Shown: positions 47,746-59,948, counted from the stretch's first letter. The stretch: 64,000 bases of DNA from Stenocarpella maydis (GCA_002270565.1 NQMI01000011.1:539055-603054), one strand, 5' to 3'. Translations and numbers: made by a program. The notes: a model not told the origin generated them from the letters alone.

Positions 47746-50006
47746 TTAAGAGGGATATGAAGCTGGTAATACACACCGCTCGGGAGAGTTGAGTTGGCAG
47801 TACAAAGGGGGCGATTGCAACTTGGGGAGGCTGGAGGCCCGCTCGTGGGCAGGAACCTGGATGACAGCCGGGGTTGTCTTGTCTGCGACATGGCGGGATT
47901 TAGTCGATGGCTGAAGGGTGGGTGAATATCTGTACACACAAGTACAGCCCAGTGGGTTCGGTGTGGCCGTGCGTAGCATCACTGGTCGCCGTCGCCAGGC
48001 TCGGAGGCGGGCGCTGGGTAGAAAACCCTTGTCGCCGGCGGCTGTCATTTCGACCCTCTTGTTCAGCGTGGACTCATCCAATAGTGGATGAAAAGGGGAG
48101 GGGAGGAAAAAAAAAAGAAAGAGGAAATTGTCTAGTTTAGGATCTCGGCGTGAGGGAAAGCGGGGTGTAGGGGGGGGGGGAGGTGAGAGAGCCGCCAACA
48201 TACCTTCGTCGCTGACAAAACGGATCTCGAAGGCGCCGACCTTGTTGCGGCGCATGTTGGCCTCCTTGTACTTGTCGCAGAAGACGTACAGCTTGATCTC
48301 GTTGATCCACACGAGGTGCTTGGACTGGCGGGTGAGCCAGCGGCTCGAGGCGGACTGGTGGGTTACTTTAGGCGGAGGCATGGAGGTCAGTACTTGATGC
48401 TGGGCCCGCAGATGGATAGATGCACCATTGTGCGGCTGGGTGGCGCCTGTATAGATTGGGCATATATATTCAATGTCCGAACGTACCAAAGGCCGTCCAC
48501 ACGGGGCACGACCGCAGCTCGCCGTCCCATACCGCGGCGTGGAGGCGCACCCCCTGGTCCTGGTGTCTTCGTAGACTATCAGGGAGTGATGAGCCGTCTC
48601 GATATTTTGCCGTGTGTTAGTCGAAAATGCAGGCTACAGGGGTGTGGAGGTGGGATTCAAGTGTCGGAAGGGCAAGCACGCACGCTTGGAACAGGCGTTT
48701 CTCGTTGGAGAATTTGTACTCTTGGGGATCCATGTTGACGGTCAGGCTATTCCGCGCCTTCAAGGCGATGAGCGTACAGTGGAACAGTACCAGTTCTGAC
48801 CGGGGCAATAAACAAAGTCAGCATCTTAACCCTGGGCCCAGAGACCTGACACCGGCCTATGGGCCTGTTCACCCGACACGGATATGATCGATATGCTTAC
48901 CTTCCCAGGTGACGAAGCTTAAGACGGCCCAGAGCTTAGGCCCCTGAATAGAGTGGCTCCATCTCTTGAGCCTTAGGCAGCTGCCGGCCCGGTGCACGCA
49001 AATCTCGTGTATGCCCCGGTACGAGAACAGCGGCTGCGCGCCGCCGGCCGCGGGTACGCGGAGGACAAAGTAGGGGCCCGCATTGGCGGCGTTGATGGTG
49101 ACCATCAGGCCGAGGGGCCTGCGGCCGTCGTGGAACGTGTGCCGCAGCAGCACCTGGCCCGAGTCGGGCAGCCTGGCGCTGATGACGGCCGCGGAGACGA
49201 AGGGCCCGCGGGCGACGGAGCGCAGCGGCGAGCCCATGTCGGTGTGCGAGGAGGGGGCCTCGGCAAAGACGGCTGTGGCCCAGTGGGGCTTTTCTCGTGC
49301 TGCTACGCCCGCCAGCGGGACCACCGCCATCATGTCCGCGGAGGAGGTCAGGGCTGCCTGCGTCGGGGCGGGGAGGCCCTGCTTCTCGCGGAGGGCCATG
49401 ACCTGCGCCCTGAGGACGTCCAGCTGGACGCGGTCCTGGGGCGGCAGCAGCCTCTCCCCCCCGCCTCCCCCGGCGGCGGCGCTGGCGGCGAGGATCTCCG
49501 CGAGCAGCGACAGGAAGCGGTTGTACAGGCGGAAGCGTTGCAGGAGTTCCATGTCGGCCTCCTTCTTCATCTCGTGGAACATCTTGCGCCACCGCAACTC
49601 GCGCGGTACCGTCTTGTCATCGTAGTAGGCCGCGATGTCCCTGAGAGACTTGGAGAGCCCCGGGAGGACGACGTTGAGTTGGTTCGGCACGGCGGCGGGG
49701 AGGGCCAGGGAGGCGTGTGCCGCGTGGCGGCCGCGGTCGGCGAGCTCACGGAGGATGCGGCCGGACCGGAAGATCTCTTCTGTGACGAGGATCATGGGCG
49801 GGTGGAGCGAGTGGTCCAGGGCCGCGCGGAGGCCATCGAGTCCTGCATCCTGTTAGTCTATGGCTTTCTCAATGGCAAAGAAAAGACCCTTCGGGGTTGG
49901 TGATACCTTGAGCAACACGGTCTGCCCTGTCGGCCTCGAGGAAACATCCGTGTAGCAGCTGGCTTTGAGGGCGCATCGGTGCCCCTATGAGGAAGTCCCA
50001 GTCCAT
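47746..50006 (-). CDS. Uncharacterised conserved fungal protein with an apparent frameshift
   Basis: Proposed exons are 50006-49907, 49842-48901, 48795-48680, 48597-48487, 48365-48204 and 47882-47746; the last is least certain. The protein begins MDWDFLIGAPMRPQSQLLHG and continues through a helical, Ala-rich half to FSYRGIHEICVHRAG, VLFHCTLIALKAR, HSLIVYEDTRTRG, VRLHAAVWDGELR and HLVWINEIKLYVFCDKY. I recognise this as a family of fungal hypothetical proteins without known function. In the fourth exon, HSLIVYEDTRTRG and VRLHAAVWDG are in different frames, parting at a run of five G (minus strand, about 48550). No available splice site repairs this, so one base appears missing: a sequence error or an inactivating change. 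An AT microsatellite lies 8 bp upstream of the start codon. Confidence 0.65.
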
Positions 50007-50013
50007 TGTCGGA

Positions 50014-50051
50014 ATATATATATAACTATATATATATATACATATATATAT
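50014..50051. repeat. (AT)n microsatellite next to a start codon
   Basis: About 38 bp of AT/TA dinucleotides with two interruptions, beginning 8 bp upstream of the ATG at 50006. Confidence 0.9.
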
Positions 50052-52034
50052 CTTATCGCTCACTCAGCCAAGGTGTGGGCCTTGGTGCATTTCATGTAAT
50101 ACCGGTAAGGGTGAGCTTATCAGGCGGCTCGAGAACGACAAACTCAGTGGCAAGCTGGACGTCGTGTTGATTTCATCATGATCAAGTGTTAGGGATAAGT
50201 CGAGTAGATGCTCTTCAGATCTTGCTCAAGCTCTTGTCCTTTTGCCAGAGGCGAGTTCCTATACCTAGATGCTTTTCATCCCAGCAGGTGTTCCTTTCTG
50301 CGAGTTGCCAGTCGAAGACATGGAAACCAGGACTCAGGCCGAGTGTCTGTTGACCGCGAAAACAACAGATCTGATATCAGAAGTATGGGATCATGTCGGC
50401 ATGTACCGACTGAGCGTGATAATGCAATGATGCTAGTGTACTGGGTTCGGCATGACGGAGTCGTTTTGTCAGCAACAACACCGCATAAGCACACGTCGGT
50501 GGCATCAACACAGGCCGCGGCAAGGGAGACGGAGGGGCAGCAGCAGCGGCGTGAGGTACATATTTGTGGGGAGAGGCGGGAGGTCGCCAGAAGCCATTGC
50601 TATGCGGCTCTGCTGTAGCTCTGACGTGTCAATCGGCGGACACAGGGAGGGCATTCTACCTGCAGGTGCTCAATTGTTGCTTGAGCTCCCTTTCCAAGAC
50701 CGGAAACCGTGTGTGGTGGTTGGCTGGCGGAGGCCGTGTGGCATGTACCTCCCTCTCTCCAGCAGATCTTTCGGGAATGCCCTCGCGATGGCCAATGGCC
50801 ACGACAAAGAATCAAAGTGAAAAGGGATCAAGGAGAAATTTGGGGGAGGCCCCTTCGGTGTGGCCCGAAACCAACATCGGCTACAACGGGAGAAGAACAG
50901 CTGACCAGGTTAATTGATTAACAGCAGTCGAGCCAAAAGTCGTTGCGTCCGCGGAGCAAGCACAGAGACACATCCGGCGTCTGAGCCGAACGCATAGCAC
51001 TCAGCTCCCTCCCCTCCGGAGCGGGAGGGGAGAAAAGGCACCACAACGCCGGGGAGGGGGGGGGCGGGCCAGAAAAAGGGCTCGTCCGTTCGACTCGTTC
51101 GCGCCTGGCCTGGCGCCGTGATGGAGGAAACAAACTCTATCGTGCAGCCTCCCTAATGCAAGCGAGTGCACCCGGCGGGCGAATAGCCTGCGCAGGCCGA
51201 GGGGGGGCCGGCTGCACTGGCTCGCAGCTCTGGGAAGGGAAAATGATGCATGAACCCCCCAGTCGTCCGCCGCGAGATTTCATGGGGTCTGGAACGAGCC
51301 CGTCTCTATATCTCTGTCTCGGGCGGGATTGACCTTGTCGGCGATAGTAATTTCATACCGTGCTGGTATCAACAGTGGCCGCCCCCTTGTCAAGGAACAA
51401 CAGCAACGTATATGGTCGGTTAAAGAGAGCCCGGATCTCCTGTTCCACGGCCCTTGCCGCACGTGGGTGCGTCATGTCTTGCGTGACGTCCCCCAAGGCG
51501 GACTCTGATGAGCTCGCTCGTTCGCCGTGGGGCTGGCTGTGAGGATGGATTGCCAGCAGAGGCCAAAGGGCAGCGGCGTAACATTGTAAGCATCAGGAGA
51601 CGAGTCGGGGTGCGCCATGGCGGGGAGAGCCCTCCTGTCACAAGGAGCTTTGTGAGGTCTGCTCAGGACCAGGGCCGGGTAGCGTCGCAGCAAGAACTTG
51701 ACCTGTCACGCTGCACAGGCTGGGCCCGTCGGCAGTGATTATCGGTGCGAGTCATCGTGTGTACGTGTCTGAAAAGGGACAAGGCATATTCCTGGGTGCG
51801 ACGCGAAAGAAGATCCTCGTCGCGACCCTGAAAACCGAGTGGAGCTTTTCTCTTGTGTGGATTCCTTCCTATTTTTTTCGCCCTTGTCGACTCGGCCCGA
51901 GAACTGTCGGGACGGAGATGCTAGGCGGCCAAGCCGGGGCGCGGGGGTACACGAGAGTCGTTGTTCCGCGACAGTGGCCGCAGGGCGTCATTCGCGTAGA
52001 GGGATGCGGGGATGACTTGGCTGGCTCGGTGGCC

Positions 52035-52050
52035 GATTGATTGATTGATT
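52035..52050 (+). repeat. (GATT)4 microsatellite
   Basis: Four perfect GATT units about 540 bp downstream of the NHP6 stop codon. Confidence 0.9.
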
Positions 52051-52588
52051 GTGAAGCCGACGGATGCTGTTGAGTCGAGAAACGTCAGGTCACTGAACCC
52101 CACCATTAACCCTGACGTCCATCACAGAGCCAGGGTTTGGGGCTCAGGGTTCCTCACTAGTCAGTCTCTGGGTGCCTCACTAGACTTGCTTGAACAGGTG
52201 TGACACAAGCCTCGGCCAGAGAGATTTAATGATCGTTGGAGGGCACGGGGTTGGCCGGAGTCGTCAAAAGCCAAGGCGCAGATTGCTTTCTCATTTACGT
52301 CGCGTGTTCGACAAGACTATTCCCATAAGAGACTCAAATCGAGCCCCAAAGAGGCCTAATAATGTTACATGGGCATCGTCCTCAAATATGATGCCTTCCA
52401 GTACCTTCCCCCTCAAAGCAAATGATCGCCTTCCTTTGCCAAGCCGAACACCGAAACAATCCAGAGAAGATAGGAAATGAAAAGAGCGAGGACGGCCACT
52501 GCCACTAGGGGTGGAGGGTCATCCCGGGTATGAGGTCGGAAGGTATTGATTGGTAGGCGAAGTGACAGCGGCATCGTTGCTCGCCCGT

Positions 52589-53053
52589 CTACTCCTCCTC
52601 CTCCTCCTCAGCCTACAGGCGGGGCCTGATTAGCTCCTGGCTGCGCGAGTGGCCATGTCAGAAGTTCATGATGCACCTACGTTGTATGCCTGCTTCTCAT
52701 CCTCGTATCTCTTCTTGTCGGCGGCGGCCTTGGCTTCATAGGGAGCACGCTGCTTCTCGTTAAGGGCCTTCCAGCGCTCTCCGAGGAGCTTGCCGACCTG
52801 ACCGAAGGTGATACCAGGGTTCTCCTCACGGACGTTCTCACGCTGCTCGTTGGCGAAGAACATGTAGGCGGAAAGGCCACGCTTCGGTGCGTTGGGGTCT
52901 GTTGAGCTGGTTAGATGTAGTTCAATCAATTCGGCGCGCAAGAAAGAGAGAAAAAAAAGGGGGGGGGGTTGAGAACGCGTCTCCAGAGCACGACATACCC
53001 TTCTTCGCACGGCGGGTGGCCTTAGGGGCTCTCTTGGTTGCGGCCTTAGGCAT
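52589..53053 (-). CDS. NHP6: HMG-box chromatin protein NHP6
   Basis: Three exons (53053-52999, 52898-52681, 52612-52589) give 98 residues. The basic head [18 protein letters not shown] is followed across intron 1 by [20 protein letters not shown], the start of a single HMG box that runs to about residue 88. The box ends in [12 protein letters not shown] 24-nt last exon adds AEEEEEE and the stop. NHP6 bends DNA without sequence preference and works with FACT and other chromatin remodelers. Length and lysine-rich head match the yeast proteins; the acidic tail of six Glu is typical of filamentous ascomycetes. Donors are GTATGT and GTAGGT. A very long gene-free region lies upstream. Confidence 0.97.
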
Positions 53054-54350
53054 GATGGGTGGCTAAGAAAGCTGTCAGCTTTGGAACAACCAGGCGCGTC
53101 AATTGAATTAAGTGTGCCATTGTGTGGGAGGAAATCGCGTTTGGTTGTGAGCTGGCTGGGTTGAAGAAGAGGTGTTTGTTGGTGTTGTTGTAATGGCGTA
53201 GCGTGGGTGGTGACTAAGGGAGCGCTGCTGATGCGATGGCGACCCGGTCGGGGCAGATAGCAGAGATCGACGAAGCTCCGTGGGGCAGCTTGGGATGGAG
53301 CTCTTGGCCGACGCGACTTGTCTCGAGCGCGTGGGCGGGCGCCTCAGCCAAGCAGGATGCCGGATGGTCGCAAACGCAATTGAAGCGGCGCGCGTGGGCC
53401 AAAAACCGATTGAAGAGGATGAATAGGTGCTAGGGTGTGTTATACGTACTTGTGAGATGTTTTTGTTTGGCGTTGAGAAGGTGGTGTTGATTGACTGCGG
53501 TGCGCGCAAAGGCCGTCAGTATTGTTCGTGTGGGCTGTTGGCGTGTGCTGGTTGTCTAGCATCAAGACATGGAGAGCGCGCAGTGCAGGGTGGTTTATGG
53601 TGCGAGGTGCAGGCTGGTGTGTGTGTGCTGCAGGCGTGCAGTGACGGATGGGTTGAGTGTGTTGTGGGTGTGAAGGGCAAACCGCTCTGTCCGGGAGAAC
53701 CTCACGATGCACCGTTCCAAACGGCACAAGTGAGTACCAGACAAGAGGGGAAAAGGCAGGTGCAGTGACTTTGAGGCCAAAATGGAGCGTGGACGGCGGT
53801 GGGAGAGGTGGAAGGCGTCGGGATGCGTAGTGACTTTTGTTTTGGTGATGGGACGGCGGCGAGCAAGGTACTCACTGTGGATTGCGGGTGTTTGGTGACG
53901 CTCTCGCAGAGAAGTGGTTTGGCGGGTGAGTTGAGTGAGTGCAAAGAGACGAGAGAGAGAGCAGGGAAAAGAGTATGGGGGCAAAGTGTGGGCGACCCTT
54001 TTACTACCCGTGTGCTGATCCAGCTTTGGTCCGCCCGCCCACCCACTCGCTCTCCCACTCCCAGTCCCAGTCCCTCACGTCTCCCCGTCCCTCCAAGTCT
54101 CAGGCTCGAATTATTATGCGGGGGCCTTGGACCTTTTTTTCTAAGAGAGAGCGAGGAACCAGGGCCAGAGGTACCTGCCCTACCAGCCCTCCTGCCACCC
54201 TCCCCCCCAGTTAGGTACACTACGGTTACGTCGTGCGGTGCGATGCAGCAGTGCAGGCAAGCAGCAGCAGCAGGGCTCTGTCAGTCTGTTTGTCAGTCCA
54301 GCCCAGCCCGGTTCCCCCAGTCCAGACAGACCCCTTCTCCATACTACTCT

Positions 54351-54378
54351 TGCCTGCCTGCCTGCCTGCCTGCCTGCT
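54351..54378 (+). repeat. (TGCC)n tandem repeat
   Basis: About six to seven TGCC units. Confidence 0.9.
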
Positions 54379-54463
54379 TTGGCTTGCTACCAGCAAGGTC
54401 AGGTCCTGCAGGGTCTACGGGAGTAGTCAGTCTCAGTCAGTCAGTCAATCAGGCCATCAGCCA

Positions 54464-54464
<1 letters not shown>

Positions 54465-54518
<54 letters not shown>
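54465..54518 (+). repeat. (CAGC)13 tandem repeat
   Basis: About 13.5 near-perfect tetranucleotide units. It is complementary in sense to the GGCTG repeat at 56472-56513. Confidence 0.92.
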
Positions 54519-55368
54519 AGTCACTTGTCGAGCTGTCATCATCACCCATTCCTTCCTTCAGTCGCATCCACCACCATCTCAGCAACCAGCCCAGCCCAGC
54601 CCAGTCGAACACGGGTCTAGTGCTTCCTTGGGAAGAAGGGTGCATGCACACTGGCACATTGCACACACTTGTTGGTCTGCAGCACACTGCGCCCGTCCGT
54701 CACTTTCCCACCTTGGACCTTCCAATGTCATCCACTAAACTGCCCACACCTTGCTTGCCTGCACCTTGCACCTTCCAGGTTGTTTTGTTCTGGTTGTTAG
54801 TCTACCATCCCGCCCCCTTCCTTTCCCCTTTACGCGTTGGGCCGGGTCTGAGTGTATGTGCGTGTATGTTTTTTTAATGGGTGCCGTGTTGAACTGATTG
54901 ATCCCCAAATTTCATATCCATACCCCATCCATACCCAAACGAGAGTCAGCAGTACCGTCCCTCCCTGCCCTGCCCCCAGCCGTGCACCCTAACAAATCTA
55001 CCATGGGAGTACGCATATCACACACACACAAAAGCCAACACTGGTGCACACATAGCTTCCAGGTGTACCACCTCGCTCAAACAGTCTACTGACGCAGTCA
55101 TCTACAGTACACTTACTGCTCTCGTGACTACTGCACTGCACGTATCAGAGAAGAACAGAAATCACAATAACCATACTTAGGTAAGCAACAAGAAGAAGAA
55201 GCAGCGGCCACCAGAGGCGTGTCGTGCCCGGAATGGGCCAGGGAAGCTTCAGGAAACCCCTACCTAATCAGCAAGCATCCTTGTGCTCTCGGCCGGAAAT
55301 GTTCGAGCCACGGCCATGGAGTATCAACCTACCGCTCCGTATGGTCCGACCCATGGGATCCATAGTAA

Positions 55369-55378
55369 TACTCCGTAC
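55369..55378 (+). promoter_or_regulatory. TACTCCGTAC motif, copy 4
   Basis: Exact match inside the gene-free region, followed by AC. Confidence 0.5.
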
Positions 55379-56053
55379 ACGGTACCTCCCACAGCCTGAT
55401 GCTTCTCGCTTGATATGCGCGGCATATTGACATCCAGCCTCCCCCCACAGCCGGTCTCCCACCACCGGCAGCTGTCATCTCTGCCAGTTCTGTCCTGCGC
55501 CCACGGCCTGCTGCAGCCAGAAAAAAATATCAATCCCCTACAGGGGAGGACGGGCTTCCTAAAGACATGCATTTACCTGGCTCTCCCCGGCCTGCGGGGT
55601 GCCATATATGGCGCTGTTTTTCGTCATCACGGGCCCGCACCTGGGCGTTCCGGTAAAGGCAGAGAGGTATCTCGCTACCTCGTGTTAGCGTTCACTATCT
55701 CTCCCGCCCCCGGCGCTATCTAAGTGCCCACCCCCCTCGTCACTCTTTCTACGCACACATGCTCGCTCGCGCCAAGCAGGGCACGGCGCTACTTGCGTGC
55801 TCCCTCCCCAATTCCGATCGACACGAGCAAAGTATTACGGACTGTCTACCTATTGATTCGACTGTGTGATGTGAGTATGATGGCTCGTTTGGGTGTCTCT
55901 GGCCAGAAGCAGCACTGTTTTCGAAGCACACACGAGTGACGTCTCGACGTGCTGAAAACCTGCCGGATAAGCAAAGCAGGCTGGCTCTCGCGATTCAAAA
56001 TGCAGGCAGGGGGTCAGCTAGCGGCGCCGTGCTCGCCGGCTCCACGCAGCTCA

Positions 56054-56110
56054 AAGCCAGCCAGTCGGCCAGCTAGCAAGGCCAGCAAGGCCAGCCAGGC
56101 CAGCCAGGTC
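56054..56110 (+). repeat. Degenerate GCCAGC-rich repeat
   Basis: Repeated GCCAGC and AAGGCCAGC units of 5-9 bp, same strand sense as the CAGC repeat. Confidence 0.8.
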
Positions 56111-56471
56111 GGCTCTACAGAGAGCCGTGCGAGCACTCACTCGCTTTCTCACTCTTTCGGCTGATGTTGCAGTGCGAGTCCTCGCTACTCCTTATGCTTC
56201 CCAACTGGTATTCTTGTTCCTGGCGGCGGGGATGCCTGGTGTCCTGCCTCGACCCATTAGGAAGTCGCCCGGTCATTCTCAGGGACAGGCTGCGTTTCAT
56301 CCAGCTGTTGCTTTGATCAGTTGGGAAGCAAAAAGCAGCCCACCTCCCGGGGCTGATATCGAGGTATCTTTGACGTCCTGGGAAGAAGCGAGCCAGCCCA
56401 CACACACCAAGGTTTGGGGGAGCTGGCCCGATCAGGCGTGTCTGGGGAGGGGCGTGTGTGGTTGGCTCGGC

Positions 56472-56513
56472 CGGCTGGGGCTGGCTGGGCTGGCTGGGCT
56501 GGCTGGGCTGGCC
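56472..56513 (+). repeat. CTGGCTGGG (9-bp) tandem repeat
   Basis: About four copies of a 9-bp unit. Its reverse complement matches the CAGC repeat 2 kb away and the GCCAGC repeat 0.4 kb away. Confidence 0.9.
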
Positions 56514-56807
56514 GGGCGGGCGTGCACCAGGTTCCTTTGCACACACGCAGGCAGCCCAGCAACCTGGGGCAGGGTCCTCGCCTCTTCCTGCGACACCGGC
56601 ATGTATTTTCATGCGCTCTTCCCTACGTACCGGTACATCGGCTGCGCCCAAGCGCTGCAAAGGTCACGCTCCCCGGCTCTTCAGAGGTACACACGCCTGA
56701 CGTACTCTTTCTGGTCTCTTGCCCACAGAATTGGAGGAGCGCAATGGAGCACCACCGCTGCACCGGAGCAGAGCAAAAAAACAAGAGGTGAGCCCACGCG
56801 AGGGCCA

Positions 56808-56821
56808 GGCCAGGCCTGGCC
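56808..56821. repeat. GGCCAGGCCTGGCC palindrome
   Basis: A 14-bp perfect palindrome in the gene-free region. Confidence 0.85.
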
Positions 56822-56918
56822 ACGCGCGCGTGTTGCTGTTTAGGCACAAGCATCATTCAGATCAGCCAGCCCCTTAGCGCTGCCTCAAAACCAGCCCTTC
56901 ACCCAGAAACTGCCTTCT

Positions 56919-56928
56919 TACTCCGTAC
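56919..56928 (+). promoter_or_regulatory. TACTCCGTAC motif, copy 5
   Basis: Exact match inside the gene-free region. Confidence 0.5.
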
Positions 56929-58421
56929 TACAACAATCCCATGCACTCCTGCACACCGGCACTCACCATCACCACTGCTGCCGAAACAGCCAGCAGCACC
57001 CTTCGTACCATAGGTATGTAGTGCCTAGCCTTCCTGTGCGACTCGTAGCCACTGCAGCAGCTCTCTCTGTCTCTCCAGTAGCAATGCAAGCAGGCTCCCA
57101 CTGCGAGTTTCCCCGGCGTCTTTCGTCCGTCACTTCTGCATCCCCAGCCGAGAAGCGATACTGCACCACCACAAGACAAGGGCGTTGTGGTCAAGGCAGA
57201 TGTGCATTCCTCACCGACACTTTAATTCACGTGTCTATCTTTATCTACGTGTCCTCGGTATCATGAGTCAGACTCTGATCGTGCCATTGAGTTATATTGA
57301 TGAGCTTTGGTGAACCCTTCCGGAGACGCGTCTTCCAAAACATGCCATCATCTCCCTGGGTGTGCGTGTGGGTATGTGCACAAAGAAAACGGAGCAAGCT
57401 GCACTGTCTCTCGCCTCCCCCCACACACAGTTCCACACACAGCCGAGCTGTGACGGAATGAATGGAATTGACTGAGTGATGAGACCAAACCCGTGCTCAT
57501 CTTGCACCGAACCACACCGAACCGACCGGTGGCACCACGACAACTGACTAATAAGCCTGGAAGCTTCTTCTGTTCTTCGCGAGCCGAGGTCAGGCGAGGA
57601 GCTCCAGATGGCCCAGACCAAGTTTTCCCCGGGTCCCGTTACGCTAAAACACACTACATATGTAGATACATAGTGTAGTGTAATAAGCGAGCCTGTAGAC
57701 GGCAGCTGAATCAGCCGAGCGGGTCTTGGCACGTCGCCCTCGAGACTGACTGTTTTGTGAGACGCGATGCGCGTGTATCCAGATCTGTCTCTTTCTATTG
57801 TGGTGTACATAGTAGGCTCTCGTACCTGATCATCTCGCCAATCTGACCGTCGCTCATCTGGACCCGACAGGCCGGAATCCGGGGTAAAGCACTACTGCGC
57901 CTTAGGTCTTGTCCCCTCGCTGTTCAGGCACGCGTGGAGCAGGGGGCCTGTCTATCCTCTTGTTGTTCTGCTTATTGTGTCGCCATGGTAGCAACAGACT
58001 CGTGCGCTGGCCTCATCGTCATGAAGACACCGATTGTGGCTCAGGGCTGCCCGCGCATAATCGCTCATCAAGTTGCACAGGTCGATTCGCTCGGACATTG
58101 ATCTGCCACGGCGACGTAGGCTCTTCACCCATGACTGTATCACTGTCGCCCTGACTAGACTGTCTATGTTGTGGTTGTTGTTTTCCTTGGTACCTTCTTA
58201 CAAAAGCCCAAGTTCCGTCTGAGCGTTTCGGTACTGTCTTTGTTTGCCGTGACAACTTGTATTGTTACGTTCTGGGATCAGACTTACTTTGCCTCTCCCA
58301 GCACGTACTGGCCATCTCCAGACCACAGGTAGCTCTCCGCGTGTAGTGACAAGTCCCCTGGAGACGCGTGGATTTAGCTGCAGCCTGACAAGAATGCTCT
58401 TGCCTATTGACTGCTGCGCCT

Positions 58422-59228
58422 CTACTCCGGGTCCAGCACTACATCCCTCAACACCGGGTCAGCCGCCCAGTCCACCCCGCTCCCAGCCACGATGCCGCTC
58501 GCCGTGCCCTTCATGACCCTCCACTTCTGCCTGCTGGCCGCGAGCCTGCCCTCCAGCTCCCCAACCTTCGCCTCCGCTGCAGCGTCTCCTCCTCCTCCCT
58601 CCCCACCACCACCACCACCGCGCCGCTCCGCCTCCCTCGCGAGCCGCAGCACTTCCCTCGCCAGCCCGCGGTTCCGCCTCGCCACGCGCACCACCTCCGC
58701 CTCGGTCTCGGTCAGCTGCGCCAGGATGTTACGGACCGCCGCCGACTGCGCGGCGACGTCCCGGGATGCGGCGTCCCGGGCTGCCACCCAGGGCGGGATG
58801 TCCTGCTCGATGGGCGACGCGGCCGTGCTGCCGTGGATGCCGCGTAGCAGCGGGTTGGCGGTGAGGACGTTGGCGGTGACGCCGTTGCGGAGCGTGAGCA
58901 GGGAGGTGGCCTCGAGGAGCTGGGCCCTGGCCTCCTCGACCGAGCGGGGGTCGTCCTCCTGCGGCTGGTCGTCGGCGCCGTGCCCGGCGTCCTGGGCTTC
59001 TTCTGCCTTTATGGTTTAGTGGTGTGGCCTTGTCTGGTGGCCTGGCTGGTCTGTGGCGAGGGAAAACTCACCGGCGAGGCGCACCCTGGCCTTGGCTAGG
59101 GCTACCTCCAGCTCCAGTTTCTGGGCTTGGTCGTAGAGCTCGAGGATTCTCTCTTCTTCGACTGAAAATGAGGGGCCCCTGCTTGAGTCGATATCTGGGG
59201 GCATATCCCCCATCTCAAGGTCTGCCAT
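58422..59228 (-). CDS. CENP-H-like kinetochore protein
   Basis: Exons 59228-59072 and 59002-58422 (69-nt intron, GTGAGT...GGCAG) give 245 residues. The ATG at 59228 (MADLEMGDMPPDID) is preferred; the upstream in-frame extension has no family features. The segment EEERILELYDQAQKLELEVA begins a long coiled coil that continues after the intron through LLEATSLLTLRNGVTANVL and LAQLTETEAEVVRVARRNRG. The C-terminus, WRVMKGTASGIVAGSGVDWA followed by VLRDVVLDPE, matches the terminal motif I associate with fungal CENP-H (Fta3/Mcm16) proteins of the inner kinetochore CCAN complex. A glycine-rich insert (about residues 185-200) is unusual. The assignment is from memory of the motif, not a search. The gene is head to head with ATG11. 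Confidence 0.75.
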
Positions 59229-59948
59229 GATTCGCTTGCCGAGTACGGAGACGACGCGTGTAGGAGGACGCGTCCGTACGACTGGAGTAACGGATCGCAA
59301 TACCCTTGAATCATTCAGGTGCAAGTAAAAAACCACAGTCAACGCCCAGTTTCAATCCTGTTACACGATTGATGTTTTGTGTGATCTGGTGTCACCGGCA
59401 TGGAGACTGATGGTTGTGAAGTGGGAAGATGGGAGCTGGAGCTAGGATGCTATCATCAACACGAGACTGCACAATCGGGGTCCGTCAATGCAAGAGAAGT
59501 CGGAGATTGTGCCTCTCGTTGTTTGCTAGCAGTCTTCCATCTCAGGTTCCATCTGCTTTCCCCAGAAAGAGAGAATCCGTTTGCCTTGCTTCAAGCCCGA
59601 CTTGAGACGTCCGAAAGTGACACATGACAACAAGGTCAAGCGAACAAGAATGCTGAGTGGTCTTGAGTGAGGTCATTCTGCCATGGCGGGAGAGCACATC
59701 TGACTCTTTTTATTCCTGGCCCGCAGCCCGCCTGCCGCTTGTTGATTGCTAATTAACAACTAGCCGGCCCAGGTCACGCGAGGCGGGCAGCACTTTCTCT
59801 GAGTCCGCCTCTTCACCTATTAAACACGACCCTCCAACCTCCCACCTAATGAACCGAGGATAACTTATCCTTTTGCTGAGCACGGGCGACTGTTTGGCGT
59901 ACCCTCCTTTCTATCCCTTGGCGATGCGCTCAGTCTTTACCATGGACG
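59229..59948. promoter_or_regulatory. Divergent promoter between the CENP-H-like gene and ATG11
   Basis: A 720-bp spacer between start codons. No other gene or clear TATA box seen. Confidence 0.55.

Larger units (their letters stand above)
50007..52588. other. Intergenic: 2.6 kb without a supported gene
   Basis: Only short frames without family resemblance. It contains the AT repeat above and a four-copy GATT repeat at 52035-52050. Confidence 0.55.
53054..58421. other. Gene-free 5.4-kb region with many GC-rich tandem repeats
   Basis: No supported gene. Long frames (up to 273 codons on the plus strand) are low-complexity translations of repeats. The tract holds TGCC, CAGC and GGCTG repeats, two TACTCCGTAC sites and a 14-bp palindrome. 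Its near part is presumably the NHP6 promoter and leader. Confidence 0.6.

Noticed and set aside
53799..54620. Plus-strand frame of 273 codons
   Set aside because: The translation is largely that of tandem repeats (runs of Pro, Ser, Ala, Gln, Cys) and has no domain.
54233..54877. Plus-strand frame of 214 codons
   Set aside because: Same repeat tract read in another frame; low complexity only.
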